A DNA stretch of 64,000 bases from Pelosinus fermentans (GTDB taxonomy: Bacteria; Bacillota; Negativicutes; DSM-13327). Below are positions 18,067 through 26,486 of this stretch, piece after piece. Position 1 is the stretch's first letter. The number at the start of each line of letters is the position of its first letter. Under the pieces are notes generated by a model that worked only from the letters and a program-made list of their open reading frames with translations, did no database searches and had not been told where the DNA came from. The DNA lies in the NCBI GenBank assembly GCA_002434245.1, contig DJJR01000022.1, forward strand, positions 62,001-126,000, read 5' to 3'. The position numbers and the translations under genes were made by a program.

Positions 18067-18693
18067 ATGCTGGATTCGATATGGCTGGTCAAAGGGCTAT
18101 TATTGGGATTTTCTATCGCCGCCCCAGTAGGTCCTATCGGAATTTTGTGTATTCGGCGAACGTTAACCCAAGGGATGCGTAATGGATTAGCTGCAGGTTT
18201 AGGAGCTGCAACAGCAGATGCTTTTTATGGAAGTATAGCAGCCTTTGGACTTACCATCATTACGAATTTATTTGTAGATAATAGCCTGTATTTTCGTATT
18301 GCAGGCAGTGGTTTTTTATTTTATCTTGGGCATAGTATTTTTATTGATAAACCTGCTCCAATAAATGAAGAGGTTTATCAAGACGGTTGGATAAGAGCCT
18401 ATCTTACCACCTTTTTCCTGACCATAACGAATCCGATGACCATATTGTCTTTTAGTGCTGTTTTTGCAGGCTTTGGGATTGTTGATGCAAAAGACGATTT
18501 CTTTTCCTCTTGTTTATTGGTAGCAGGAGTATTCTTAGGATCTTGCTTATGGTGGTTTATGTTAAGTGGAACGGTTCAGTTGCTGCGACATAGATTCAAT
18601 TACCAGAGATTGATATGGGTTAATCGCATATCAGGCACTCTCATCGTTGGATTTGCGATTGTGTCCTTTTTAGGCTGTATAAGTTTTAAGTAA
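18067..18693 (+). CDS. LysE-family amino acid exporter
   Basis: 208 aa inner-membrane protein with about six hydrophobic segments. The family signature GFSIAAPVGPIGILCIRRTL begins near residue 13 and a central NPMTILSF motif lies near 121. ATG 18067 is 11 bases after AGAGG; an in-frame TTG at 18061 is a second possibility. Probably co-transcribed with the Lrp-family gene before it. The exported amino acid cannot be told from sequence. A class B repeat follows directly. Confidence 0.85.
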   Translation: MLDSIWLVKGLLLGFSIAAPVGPIGILCIRRTLTQGMRNGLAAGLGAATADAFYGSIAAFGLTIITNLFVDNSLYFRIAGSGFLFYLGHSIFIDKPAPINEEVYQDGWIRAYLTTFFLTITNPMTILSFSAVFAGFGIVDAKDDFFSSCLLVAGVFLGSCLWWFMLSGTVQLLRHRFNYQRLIWVNRISGTLIVGFAIVSFLGCISFK

Positions 18694-18699
18694 AAAAAT

Positions 18700-18857
18700 G
18701 AACCACAAAGGCGCAATGCCGCTGATGCGGCACACAAAGGAGTACACAAAATAAGTTATAAATAGAACCCTTTGTGTCCTTTGCGTTTTTGTGGTTAATT
18801 CGTTATTCTTTCTCTATGTTCTCTGCGTCTCTGCGGTTATTTTTTAAAAAAGGATGC
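18700..18857. repeat. Class B repeat joined to a half copy of class A
   Basis: Bases 18700-18796 form a palindrome-like element, GAACCACAAAGGCGCAATG on the left and CCTTTGCGTTTTTGTGGTT on the right. Bases 18804-18857 repeat only the pyrimidine-rich right half of class A (GTTCTCTGCGTCTCTGCGGT and an AAAAGGATGC tail). The left half of class A is missing, as if one element replaced it. Confidence 0.6.
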
Positions 18858-18871
18858 ATCAACTTATTATA

Positions 18872-19750
18872 CTATTTAACATATTCGAATTCATTTACAA
18901 AATCGATAAAGGCTTTGCAAGCCAGAGGTAAAATTTTATTTGGTTTCCAAATGAGACCCATTTCGAGGAACAGGTGAGGGTGAAGAGGGATTTTTGTGAC
19001 GTGGTTTACAACTTTTATTGAATTTTTTGGTAAAAAGGAGATTCCCACTCCTTTTGCCACCAATGCTTTAATGGTCTGAAACTGATTAGTTGAGAGTGCG
19101 ACCCTGGGAACTAAACCGTATTTTGCATATTCATCCAAAATGATTCTTCGCAGGACAAAACCTTCATTGTAGAGTATGATGGGTTCATCTTTTAGTTGTT
19201 CAAAGGTCAAAAATGGTTGGCTGCTTAAGGGATGGTCAGTAGGAAGGCAAACGACAATTTCTTGTGAAGTAATTAAGTGGGAATGAAGGTCGGTTAATGT
19301 GGGCGGTAAGATGACAAGACCTACATGTACGTCTTCCTGTTGCACTAAATCAACAGCTGTTGAAGATCCGTCTTCGATAACAGACATCTCAAGAGAGGGA
19401 TAGCTTTTCTTGAAATCTGCAAATAACTGAGGGAACACATACGCTCCCAATAATGGCGGCACCGCAATCCGAAAAGTACCTCGCGTCAAATTCTTATATT
19501 CAATCATGGTGTTCTGGGCAGCAGCCATTCTTGCCAAGATATCTTCTGCCAAACTAAGGAATACGACCCCTTCTTCCGTTAGGAGTACTTTTTTCTGAGT
19601 TCGGTCCAGCAGCTGAAATCCTAGTTCTTCCTCTAGCTTATGAATGGCTTTCGAAATAGCTGGCTGAGATATGTGCAATTTATGAGCGGCTGCCGTGAAA
19701 TTCTTCAATTCAGAAACAGTAACAAAATATTCTAATTCTCTTATATCCAT
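18872..19750 (-). CDS. LysR-family transcriptional regulator
   Basis: 292 aa. N-terminal winged helix (MDIRELEYFVTVSELKNFTAAAHKL, SQPAISKAIHKLEEELGFQLL) and a type 2 periplasmic-binding-fold sensor domain. It is divergent from the FAH-family hydrolase gene, from which it is separated by 315 bases mostly filled with a palindromic repeat. LysR regulators usually control the divergent neighbour, so the hydrolase is the first candidate target. The inducer is unknown. Confidence 0.85.
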   Translation of the reverse strand: MDIRELEYFVTVSELKNFTAAAHKLHISQPAISKAIHKLEEELGFQLLDRTQKKVLLTEEGVVFLSLAEDILARMAAAQNTMIEYKNLTRGTFRIAVPPLLGAYVFPQLFADFKKSYPSLEMSVIEDGSSTAVDLVQQEDVHVGLVILPPTLTDLHSHLITSQEIVVCLPTDHPLSSQPFLTFEQLKDEPIILYNEGFVLRRIILDEYAKYGLVPRVALSTNQFQTIKALVAKGVGISFLPKNSIKVVNHVTKIPLHPHLFLEMGLIWKPNKILPLACKAFIDFVNEFEYVK

Positions 19751-19846
19751 TTTTTATTCCACCCCGTCAATAACTTATAGTTATCATACCATGATTAATC
19801 GATATTTTCATTATATTTAGGATCGTACTATACTAAAAGTGCAAAG

Positions 19847-20012
19847 ACTAGTACCTTGTCAGTCTTAAAACAGTAGGAGAATGGCGAGGCTATTTTTCGC
19901 AGAGCAAGGCGGAGGAAGGAGGCATACCGTTAGTATGCTGACTGACGACAACGAAGTGGTGCAGAAAATAGACCGCTAGTATTCACTGGATTAAGGCTGA
20001 TAAGGTACTAGT
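19847..20012. repeat. Gapped palindromic repeat, class E copy 2
   Basis: Long imperfect palindrome: the left end ACTAGTACCTTGTCAGTCTT is repeated inverted at the right end, arms run inward to CTATTTTTCGCA against CTATTTTCTGCA on the other strand, and an inner hairpin GCATAC-5-GTATGC lies at the centre. The purine-rich stretch CAAGGCGGAGGAAGGAGGC before the inner hairpin recurs almost exactly in copy 3 at 22798-22959. Confidence 0.68.
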
Positions 20013-20065
20013 ACTCTATATGAGTCGTAGAAGATGTTCTTGCGCAGAGTGAGGAGAGATTTATA

Positions 20066-20950
20066 ATGGAAAAAGAATATCATGAAGGAATGTTGGCAGG
20101 AGAGCATTTAGCTGCTTCTTGCGTTGGCACAGCAGAAGGAACGATTGCTGAAGATACTATAGTAACAGAGTCAAAGAAAATTGCTCGCTATCAAGATAGC
20201 GATGGAAACATACATTATGGCGTTATTGAGGGAGAAACGATCTTTCAATTAGCCAATGAATTTGCAGAAATTGCTGCTGGTACATGTTCCTATGAGGGGA
20301 CGGAAGCCGCACTTGGAGATGTAAAAATTCTAATTCCTGTAGAGCCGTCAAAGGTAGTCAATTTTGGCTGGACATTTGCCGGACATGCTAAAGAAACGGG
20401 TGGTACGGCGAATCTAAAAGAACCTTTTCTTTTCTTAAAACCGCAATCTGCACTTATTGCCGACAAAGAGACCATATGCTTGCCGCCAATTGACTTAACG
20501 AACAAGGTTGAGCTTGAAGGCGAAGTTGCCTTAGTAATTGGTAAGAGCGGTAGAAACATTCCGGAAGAAGAGGCGTTAAGCTACGTTTTTGGTTATACCG
20601 TGTTTAATGATGTAACGGCAAGAGATTTGACGAAAACAGACCCGCAGTTTACACGGGGAAAAGGTTTTGATACTTTTGGACCTATTGGACCATGGGTGGT
20701 AACTGGTATAGATCCGACCCATTTGAGAATTGTTACAACCTTAAATGAAAAAGTGGTACAGGACGGAAACACAAGTGAAATGTCCTTGAGTATTCCATTT
20801 TTGATCAGCTGGGTTTCAAAGATCATGACCCTGGAACCTGGTGATGTTTTGGCATTGGGATCTCCTTCTGGCACTTGTCCTATGAAATCCGGTGACGTGG
20901 TAACGGTAGAAGTGGAAGGCATCGGTAAGCTAACGAATTATGTGAAATAA
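20066..20950 (+). CDS. Fumarylacetoacetate hydrolase-family protein
   Basis: 294 aa. The C-terminal 200 residues are the FAH fold: VVNFGWTFAGHAKETG, then FLFLKPQSAL, KVELEGEVALVIG and FNDVTARDLT, with the acidic metal ligands of the family (ExE and a later Asp) in place, and GDVLALGSPSGT near the end. The N-terminal 45 residues are not recognisable. Family members include acylpyruvases, 2-hydroxyhepta-2,4-diene-1,7-dioate isomerases and oxaloacetate tautomerases; the substrate cannot be assigned. It stands alone, downstream of a repeat and divergent from a LysR gene. Confidence 0.8.
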   Translation: MEKEYHEGMLAGEHLAASCVGTAEGTIAEDTIVTESKKIARYQDSDGNIHYGVIEGETIFQLANEFAEIAAGTCSYEGTEAALGDVKILIPVEPSKVVNFGWTFAGHAKETGGTANLKEPFLFLKPQSALIADKETICLPPIDLTNKVELEGEVALVIGKSGRNIPEEEALSYVFGYTVFNDVTARDLTKTDPQFTRGKGFDTFGPIGPWVVTGIDPTHLRIVTTLNEKVVQDGNTSEMSLSIPFLISWVSKIMTLEPGDVLALGSPSGTCPMKSGDVVTVEVEGIGKLTNYVK

Positions 20951-21020
20951 GTTTTTCTTATATTGAGAAAATATAAGTTTCATTGATGAATAAAATGTAT
21001 AGCGTTGTAAAAAAAATAAC

Positions 21021-21117
21021 GAACCGCGAAGATGCGAAGAAAATACGAAGGACACGAAGGAGTGATGGCTATTTCATATCCTTCGTGTCCTTCATAATCT
21101 TCGTGTCTTCGCGTTTC
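21021..21117. repeat. Class C repeat, copy 1
   Basis: Palindrome-like: GAACCGCGAAGATGCGAAG with GAAGGACACGAAGGAG on the left, CCTTCGTGTCCTTC and CTTCGTGTCTTCGCGTTTC on the right. Same plan as 41411-41503 and 51911-51999. Confidence 0.7.
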
Positions 21118-21167
21118 AAAATGTTCTTATTTTTAAAAACCATCTATATTTTATATCATAAAAGTCC

Positions 21168-21196
21168 TTGACAAAAGATCAATGTCCTGTGATAAT
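21168..21196 (+). promoter_or_regulatory. Sigma-A promoter of the liv operon
   Basis: TTGACA at 21168-21173, a 17-base spacer and GATAAT at 21191-21196. The predicted transcript begins about 21203 and carries the T-box leader. A 12-base arm AAAAGATCAATG (21173-21184) in the spacer is repeated inverted at 21279-21290. Confidence 0.7.
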
Positions 21197-21314
21197 GAAT
21201 ACACCATTACAAAAAAGAATTGTGGTGTGGGATTTGAAATGTGGAATGCTACTTGAAAAGGTAGCATAGGATGTGCATCATTGATCTTTTTATAGGGAAA
21301 ACTTTATAACAAAA

Positions 21315-21586
21315 AGTAATGACTAGGAGCGACGCAGCAGATAAAACGCTACAGAGAGCTGGCGGATGGTGTGAGCCAGAGCGAAATTGTGAGTGTCATC
21401 TCGCCTAGGAACTCTTTTGCCGAAATCAATACTGGTGCAGCTGCATTCCGTATTGTTAAGCAAAAGCGCCGCCGAGCGTTAATCGGAAGTCTGATTACAT
21501 AATCAGATGCAATGAGTCCAATGTAGGGTGGTACCGCGTATCGTCGCCCCTATCAACGCCAATAAAAGCGTTGATAGGGGCTTTTT
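21315..21586 (+). promoter_or_regulatory. T-box leader controlling the liv operon
   Basis: Stem I is seen as CTAG/CTAG and GCGA/TCGC at its base (from about 21322 and to 21407), with the apical stretch AGAGAGCTGGCGGATGGTGT. The T-box sequence AGGGTGGTACCGCG is at 21525-21538, followed by the terminator at 21547-21586. The transcript would read through when an uncharged tRNA binds. The specifier is either GTC (Val, 21395-21397) or ATC (Ile, 21398-21400); both fit a branched-chain amino acid transporter. GTC followed by A looks the better match to usual spacing. Confidence 0.9.
21547..21586 (+). terminator. T-box terminator
   Basis: CCCCTATCAACGC at 21547-21559 and GCGTTGATAGGGG at 21568-21580 form a 13-bp perfect stem followed by CTTTTT. 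The 5' arm would be taken by the T-box in the antiterminator. Confidence 0.9.
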
Positions 21587-21635
21587 GTTCTGGCAAAAAG
21601 ATTACAAAAAAGAAATAAAAAAGGTGGAGAGTCCT

Positions 21636-22793
21636 ATGGTAACAAAGAGTATAAAAAAGAAGGGTATAGTAAGTCTTTTCCTAATGGTTTTAGCGGTTAT
21701 GGTCCTAGGGTGCGGCAGTGAAAAATCTGGGAATAAAGGGGCAGCTTCAGATGGCAGTACGGCTAAAATTGGAGTGGTTTCCTATCTGACTGGGGCTGGT
21801 GCGGCTTACGGCGAGTCAATTCGTCAAGGATTAGAGCTGGCTAGAGATGAGGTCAACGCCCAGGGAAAAGTAAAGCTTGAACTTATTTTTGAAGATTCTA
21901 AGGGTGAGAAGAATGAAGCGATTAATGCTGTTAATAAACTGATTCACAAGGACAATGTATTATCTCTCATTGGCCCTACATTAAGTGGTGAAATGTTTGC
22001 TGTTGGACCAATCGTCAATCAAGAAGGAGTACCCATTATGGGCACATCATTAACAGTAGAAGGAATTACGGAGATCGGCGATTATGTCTTCCGTAATTCT
22101 TTGCCCGATTCGGCTGCTATACCACAGTCTGTAAAAAAGGCTAAAGAAAAATTCAATTTGAAAAAAGTAGCGATTATGTATTCCGATAATAATGATTTGG
22201 CGGTATCAGGATTTAAAATATTTGAAAAGACCTTAAAGGAGATTGGCGTAGAAGTAATTGCAGTGGAAACGTTCGCTGATAAAAATACTGATTTTTCCGC
22301 TCAGTTGACCAAAATTGCCACACTGAATCCTGATGCCATTATGGTTGCTGGATTGTATCAGGAGGCTGCGTTGATTCTTAAAAAAGCACGGGAAATTGGA
22401 ATCACTGTTCCAGTTGTTGGTAATAACGGTTTTAACTCGCCGCAGTTGATTAAATCAGCTGGTAATGCAGCCGATGGAGCCATTGTAGCGAGTCCCTGGT
22501 TTCCGGGGAAAGATGATGCTAAGGTTAAAAGCTTCATAGCTGCTTACAAGGCAAAATACAATAAAGAACCTGACCAATTCGCAGCTCAGGCTTATGATGC
22601 ACTGCAAATTATGGCAATTGCAATCGAAAAAACAGGTTCAGTTACAGATCGACAAAAACTTCGTGATGCATTGGCTACGGTCAAGGATTATTCGGGTGTA
22701 ACTGGTAAGTTTGCTTTTGATGAGAAACGCAATCCAGCGATGGATGTTACGGTTCTCGTTGTAAAAGACGGTCAGTTCACAGAACTAAAATAA
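21636..22793 (+). CDS. livJ: Branched-chain amino acid ABC transporter substrate-binding lipoprotein
   Basis: 385 aa, LivJ-type periplasmic-binding protein. ATG 21636 follows AAGGTGG and gives a lysine-rich signal peptide with lipobox VLGC (Cys about 25); longer frames beginning inside the T-box terminator are not believable. The mature part starts AKIGVVSYLTGAGAAYGES, the usual first strand of this fold, with QEGVPIMGTSLT near residue 130. It is the first gene of livJHMGF and lies directly behind a T-box, so expression should rise when a branched-chain amino acid is short. Confidence 0.9.
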   Translation: MVTKSIKKKGIVSLFLMVLAVMVLGCGSEKSGNKGAASDGSTAKIGVVSYLTGAGAAYGESIRQGLELARDEVNAQGKVKLELIFEDSKGEKNEAINAVNKLIHKDNVLSLIGPTLSGEMFAVGPIVNQEGVPIMGTSLTVEGITEIGDYVFRNSLPDSAAIPQSVKKAKEKFNLKKVAIMYSDNNDLAVSGFKIFEKTLKEIGVEVIAVETFADKNTDFSAQLTKIATLNPDAIMVAGLYQEAALILKKAREIGITVPVVGNNGFNSPQLIKSAGNAADGAIVASPWFPGKDDAKVKSFIAAYKAKYNKEPDQFAAQAYDALQIMAIAIEKTGSVTDRQKLRDALATVKDYSGVTGKFAFDEKRNPAMDVTVLVVKDGQFTELK

Positions 22794-22797
22794 GGAA

Positions 22798-22959
22798 ATA
22801 CTATTCGCGCATGAAAAACGTTAGCGGATTTGCGAGGATTTTTTGTTTCACTGCAAGGCGGAGGAATGAGGCATAGCGGTGCCTACGCCGATTGACGACA
22901 AGGAAGCAGTGGGCAAAAAAGACCGCAAAGGTGCAATGGTTTTCATGTGTGAATAGTAT
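22798..22959. repeat. Gapped palindromic repeat, class E copy 3
   Basis: Left end ATACTATTCGCGCATGAAAA is repeated inverted at the right end (TTTTCATGTGTGAATAGTAT). The centre has CAAGGCGGAGGAATGAGGCA followed by a short inner hairpin and GATTGACGACAAGGAAGCAG, close to copy 2. It separates livJ from livH. Confidence 0.68.
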
Positions 22960-22984
22960 AAGGTTAAGACTGGGGGAATTACAC

Positions 22985-23866
22985 TTGTTTTTGCAGCAGA
23001 TGATTAATGGCATCACCTTAGGCAGTACCTATGCATTGATTGCGTTAGGCTACACCCTGATTTTTGGTGTATTAAATATTGTTAATATGGCCCATGGTGA
23101 AATATTCATGTTTGGTGCCTTCATTGGTTTGATTTTGGCTACTACATTCAATATGAGCATCTTTAGTGCCTTGTTAGGGGCTATGATAGCAGGAGCAGTG
23201 CTGGGGTATCTAATGGAGCGTCTGGCACTGCGGCCGCTGCGTCGTCGTAAGGTTTCAGAATTAGCACCGTTGATTAGTACGATTGGGGTATCCATTTTTT
23301 TAGAGAGCTTGGCACTTCGACTGTTTGGGCCACAAGCGCAATCCTTTCCATCCATTTATGCTGCACAACTATTTGAGGTGGGCGGACTTAAAATTTCAGC
23401 GGTGCAGATTATTATCTTGGCCATTTCATTTGGGCTAATGGTTGCGCTGCGCTTCTGGCTGGCAAAAACCCGCTTGGGAAAATCCATTCGTGCTACGGCT
23501 GAAAATATTGAAACGGCTAATCTCTTGGGTGTGGATACACAAAAAGTAATCGTGCTGACGGTTATGCTGGCATCGGCCCTGGGAGGGGGAGCTGGGGTAC
23601 TTGTTGGGCTGGCCTTTAATGCAATCGAACCAACCATGGGAATTACTATGGGATTCAAAGGGTTAGCAGTACTTATTTTGGGTGGTTTAGGCAATATTAC
23701 CGGAGCGATGGTCGGCGGATTGCTTTTAGGCATCGCTGAAATATTCAGTGTAGCTTATGGGGTGTCATCGTATCGGGATGCTGTAGCTTTTGGTTTCATT
23801 ATTTTACTGTTATTTTTGCGTCCTCAGGGGATTTTTGGCAGCAAAGAGCAGCAAGGAGGACGGTAG
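22985..23866 (+). CDS. livH: Branched-chain amino acid ABC transporter permease LivH
   Basis: 293 aa membrane protein. The start is taken as TTG 22985, 6 bases after GGGGGAA, giving MFLQQMINGITLGSTYALIALGYTL, the standard LivH beginning; a longer frame running back into the repeat gives an unlikely polar leader. About eight hydrophobic segments. Family stretches: NMAHGEIFMFGAF near residue 40, TIGVSIFLESLALRLFG near 102 and GLGNITGAMVGGLLLG near 240. Forms the channel with LivM. It lies 26 bases after a class E repeat. Confidence 0.9.
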   Translation: MFLQQMINGITLGSTYALIALGYTLIFGVLNIVNMAHGEIFMFGAFIGLILATTFNMSIFSALLGAMIAGAVLGYLMERLALRPLRRRKVSELAPLISTIGVSIFLESLALRLFGPQAQSFPSIYAAQLFEVGGLKISAVQIIILAISFGLMVALRFWLAKTRLGKSIRATAENIETANLLGVDTQKVIVLTVMLASALGGGAGVLVGLAFNAIEPTMGITMGFKGLAVLILGGLGNITGAMVGGLLLGIAEIFSVAYGVSSYRDAVAFGFIILLLFLRPQGIFGSKEQQGGR

Positions 23867-23868
23867 GC

Positions 23869-24849
23869 ATGGAGTTTTTATTAAATCCGTATTACATGCA
23901 ACTCATAACCTTTATCATCATAAATGCCATTTTAGGCATTAGTATTTATCTAACGTTGTCTACAGGACAATTATCCTTGGGCAATGCCGGCTTTATGAGC
24001 GTAGGAGCTTATACTTCGGCTCTTCTTACTTTAAAAGCTGGAGTTCCTTTATATGCAGCGGTTCCTTTAGGCGGCGCCGCGGCTTGTCTATTGGCAGCGA
24101 TCATCGGTATTCCCACCACTCGATTGCGAGGCATCTATCTGGCAATCGCGACTCTCGGGTTTGGCGAAGTAGTTAGGGTGATTATTCTCAATCTTAAGAT
24201 TACCAATGGTGCTTTAGGGCTTTCGTCAATTCCTTCTATGGGTGTAATGCTCAGTAAAGGGATTGCTGCTTTTGGGTTAGCAGGTGGTATTGGCGGAATT
24301 AGTATACGTCAATTAGGCAGTATTGCTGTGATTCTCGTTTTGGCTCTGATTTTATGGTTCTTGATCTTTTTTGCCTTGCGTCTTAGTACTTCCCGGTTAG
24401 GCAGAGCATTTGCTGCAATTAAAGCGGATGAACATGCCGCAGAAGTTTCTGGTATTGATACCCGCTACTATAAATTATTAGCCTTTTTTATGGGGGCTTT
24501 TGTAGCTGGTATTGCTGGTGGTCTGGCAGCCCATATCACTTTCTATATTGGACCGAAAGACTTTGCGTATCATCGGGCAGTAGAAATATTATTGTTTGCT
24601 GTTCTTGGTGGCAGTGATGTGGTATGGGGACCGATTTTTGGAGCAGTACTTCTGACAGTATTGCCAGAAGTACTGCGGTTTGCCACTGAGTATCGGGAAA
24701 TGATCTATGGAGCAATACTAGTCCTGATGATGGCTTTTCGCCCGCAGGGACTCATTAGTGAAAGTACTCTTGCGTTATGGCGGGCAAAGCTGACTCGTCA
24801 GCCTAAGATCGCGGACCAAGATGGGGTAACAAGGAGGACGACGCCATGA
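23869..24849 (+). CDS. livM: Branched-chain amino acid ABC transporter permease LivM
   Basis: 326 aa, about nine hydrophobic segments, LivM family. Typical stretches: STGQLSLGNAGFMSVGAYTSALL near residue 30, TLRGIYLAIATLGFGEVVR-like sequence near 85 (here TRLRGIYLAIATLGFGEVV), and VLGGSDVVWGPIFGA near 248. Starts 2 bases after livH and its stop overlaps livG by ATGA. The second channel-forming subunit for leucine, isoleucine and valine uptake. Confidence 0.9.
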   Translation: MEFLLNPYYMQLITFIIINAILGISIYLTLSTGQLSLGNAGFMSVGAYTSALLTLKAGVPLYAAVPLGGAAACLLAAIIGIPTTRLRGIYLAIATLGFGEVVRVIILNLKITNGALGLSSIPSMGVMLSKGIAAFGLAGGIGGISIRQLGSIAVILVLALILWFLIFFALRLSTSRLGRAFAAIKADEHAAEVSGIDTRYYKLLAFFMGAFVAGIAGGLAAHITFYIGPKDFAYHRAVEILLFAVLGGSDVVWGPIFGAVLLTVLPEVLRFATEYREMIYGAILVLMMAFRPQGLISESTLALWRAKLTRQPKIADQDGVTRRTTP

Positions 24850-25607
24850 CCTTACTACTTGAGCAAGTCACGAAACAATTCGGTGGTTTGGCGGCTCTGA
24901 CGGATGTGGGCTTTACGGTTAATCCAGGAGAAATAGTAGGAGTCATCGGACCGAATGGAGCTGGTAAAACCACATTGTTTAATCTTATTACGGGTGTGCT
25001 GGCACCTAGCTCTGGCAGGATTATGTATCAAAAACAATCATTAGTCGAATTTAAACCACATAAGATTACAGAACTGGGGATTGCCAGAACCTTTCAAAAT
25101 ATTCGTCTGTTTGAGCATCTTACAGCCTTAGAAAATGTCGTAATTGGCGCACATTGCCGTATGAAAGCCGGATTGTGGCAGGGAATATGGCGTACGGCGA
25201 CTCAGCGGCAAGAAGAAAAAAATTTCCGTGAAAAAGCAAGAGAATTATTGAATTTAGTAGGAATTGGTGAAGATGAATTGTCTTTGGCAGGAGCTTTGCC
25301 TTATGGCAAGCAGCGGCGTTTGGAGATTGCCAGGGCGTTAGCATCACAACCGAATTTACTGCTGCTTGATGAACCTGCTGCTGGAATGAATGAGAGTGAG
25401 ACTGATGATCTTCAGATATTGATAAAAAAAATTCAAGAATTAGGTAAAGCTGTTATTTTGATTGAGCATGATATGGGCTTGGTAATGAATAGTTGTGACA
25501 GGCTGGTGGTATTGAATTTCGGCAAAAAAATTGCCGAGGGTATTCCGAAGATCATCCAGGATCATCCAGCAGTAATTGAGGCCTATCTTGGCAGGGAGGA
25601 AGACTAA
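24846..25607 (+). CDS. livG: Branched-chain amino acid ABC transporter ATPase LivG
   Basis: 253 aa. Walker A GPNGAGKTT near residue 35, then the LivG-specific GIARTFQNIRLFEHLTALENV near 78. The signature is changed to LPYGKQRRLEIARAL, as is usual in LivG, and Walker B is LLLLDEPAAGMNESE near 178. The C-terminus ends VIEAYLGREED, matching the family. Starts in the stop codon of livM and ends 1 base before livF. Confidence 0.92.
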   Translation: MTLLLEQVTKQFGGLAALTDVGFTVNPGEIVGVIGPNGAGKTTLFNLITGVLAPSSGRIMYQKQSLVEFKPHKITELGIARTFQNIRLFEHLTALENVVIGAHCRMKAGLWQGIWRTATQRQEEKNFREKARELLNLVGIGEDELSLAGALPYGKQRRLEIARALASQPNLLLLDEPAAGMNESETDDLQILIKKIQELGKAVILIEHDMGLVMNSCDRLVVLNFGKKIAEGIPKIIQDHPAVIEAYLGREED

Positions 25608-25608
25608 T

Positions 25609-26316
25609 ATGCTACAGTTGCAACAGCTTGCCGCAGGATATGGCAATATTAAGGCATTGAAGAATATTGACCTTACTGTCCCTGCAGGGTCGATTGTTTC
25701 TTTAATTGGCGCAAATGGTGCCGGCAAGACGACGGTTATGAAGGTTATTATGGGATTGATTAAGCCAGAGTCCGGTCAGATTTTGTTCAAAGGTCAGAAG
25801 ATTAGCGGGGTAGCAACCCATAAGATCGTGAGTTTAGGACTTTCTCTAGTACCGGAAGGACGCAGCATACTGTCGCGAATGACGGTATTGGAAAATTTGG
25901 AGATGGGAGCTTGCCAGCGCAAAGATAATGAAGTGCAGGCAGACTTGCACCGGATCTTTCAACGATTTCCCATACTGGAAGAGCGAAAAGCCCAATTAGG
26001 AGGGACTCTTTCGGGTGGTCAGCAGCAAATGCTGGCGATTGGCAGAGCATTGATGTCCAGACCCGAATTATTGCTTCTTGATGAACCTTCAATGGGGTTA
26101 GCACCCCTGATAGTAGCGGATATTTTTAAGGTAATTCAGGAAATTAACCAAGAAGGAACTACGGTATTGCTTGTGGAACAAAATGTAAGGCAGGCATTAA
26201 AGATTGCTAAGTACGCCTATGTATTAGAAACGGGACGTATTAGTCTCCACGGCCAGGCTGTGGATATTGCTAAAGATCCACGGGTTATGGAAGCCTATCT
26301 AGGTGGCAAAAAATAA
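25609..26316 (+). CDS. livF: Branched-chain amino acid ABC transporter ATPase LivF
   Basis: 235 aa. ATG 25609 gives MLQLQQLAAGYGNIKAL, the expected LivF start, with GGCAGGGAGGA upstream in the end of livG. Walker A GANGAGKTT, then SLVPEGRSILSRMTVLENLEMG near 78, signature TLSGGQQQMLAIGRALM, Walker B LLLLDEPSMGLAP. Last gene of the transporter; a palindromic repeat and then the aminotransferase gene follow. Confidence 0.92.
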   Translation: MLQLQQLAAGYGNIKALKNIDLTVPAGSIVSLIGANGAGKTTVMKVIMGLIKPESGQILFKGQKISGVATHKIVSLGLSLVPEGRSILSRMTVLENLEMGACQRKDNEVQADLHRIFQRFPILEERKAQLGGTLSGGQQQMLAIGRALMSRPELLLLDEPSMGLAPLIVADIFKVIQEINQEGTTVLLVEQNVRQALKIAKYAYVLETGRISLHGQAVDIAKDPRVMEAYLGGKK

Positions 26317-26323
26317 ATGATTA

Positions 26324-26461
26324 GCAGTCTCTAGGGAAATTTCATTTAGGACGGCAAAGGATGAGCATAGCTAACGCTTCGCAGTTGTACTTAACCTACG
26401 CTTATAGTTATGCTCATCCTTTGCCTGTTTGTGGCTATAGATGGTTTTTGAAAGAGACTGC
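26324..26461. repeat. Class D palindromic repeat, copy 1
   Basis: Outer ends GCAGTCTCT and AGAGACTGC, and a strong inner pair GGCAAAGGATGAGCATA (from 26353) with TATGCTCATCCTTTGCC (to 26425). The centre reads CTTAACCTACGCTTATAG, identical in all three copies (also 50335-50463 and 54596-54722). It sits between livF and the aminotransferase gene. Confidence 0.8.
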
Positions 26462-26486
26462 ATTAGAATGAGGAGGAACTGTAGGA

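Noticed and set aside
21528..21635. In-frame N-terminal extension of livJ
   Set aside because: It would begin in the T-box and terminator; the lipoprotein signal and ribosome site place the start at 21636.
22892..22984. In-frame extension of livH
   Set aside because: It reads through the arm of a palindromic repeat and adds a polar stretch not found in LivH; TTG 22985 has a good ribosome site.
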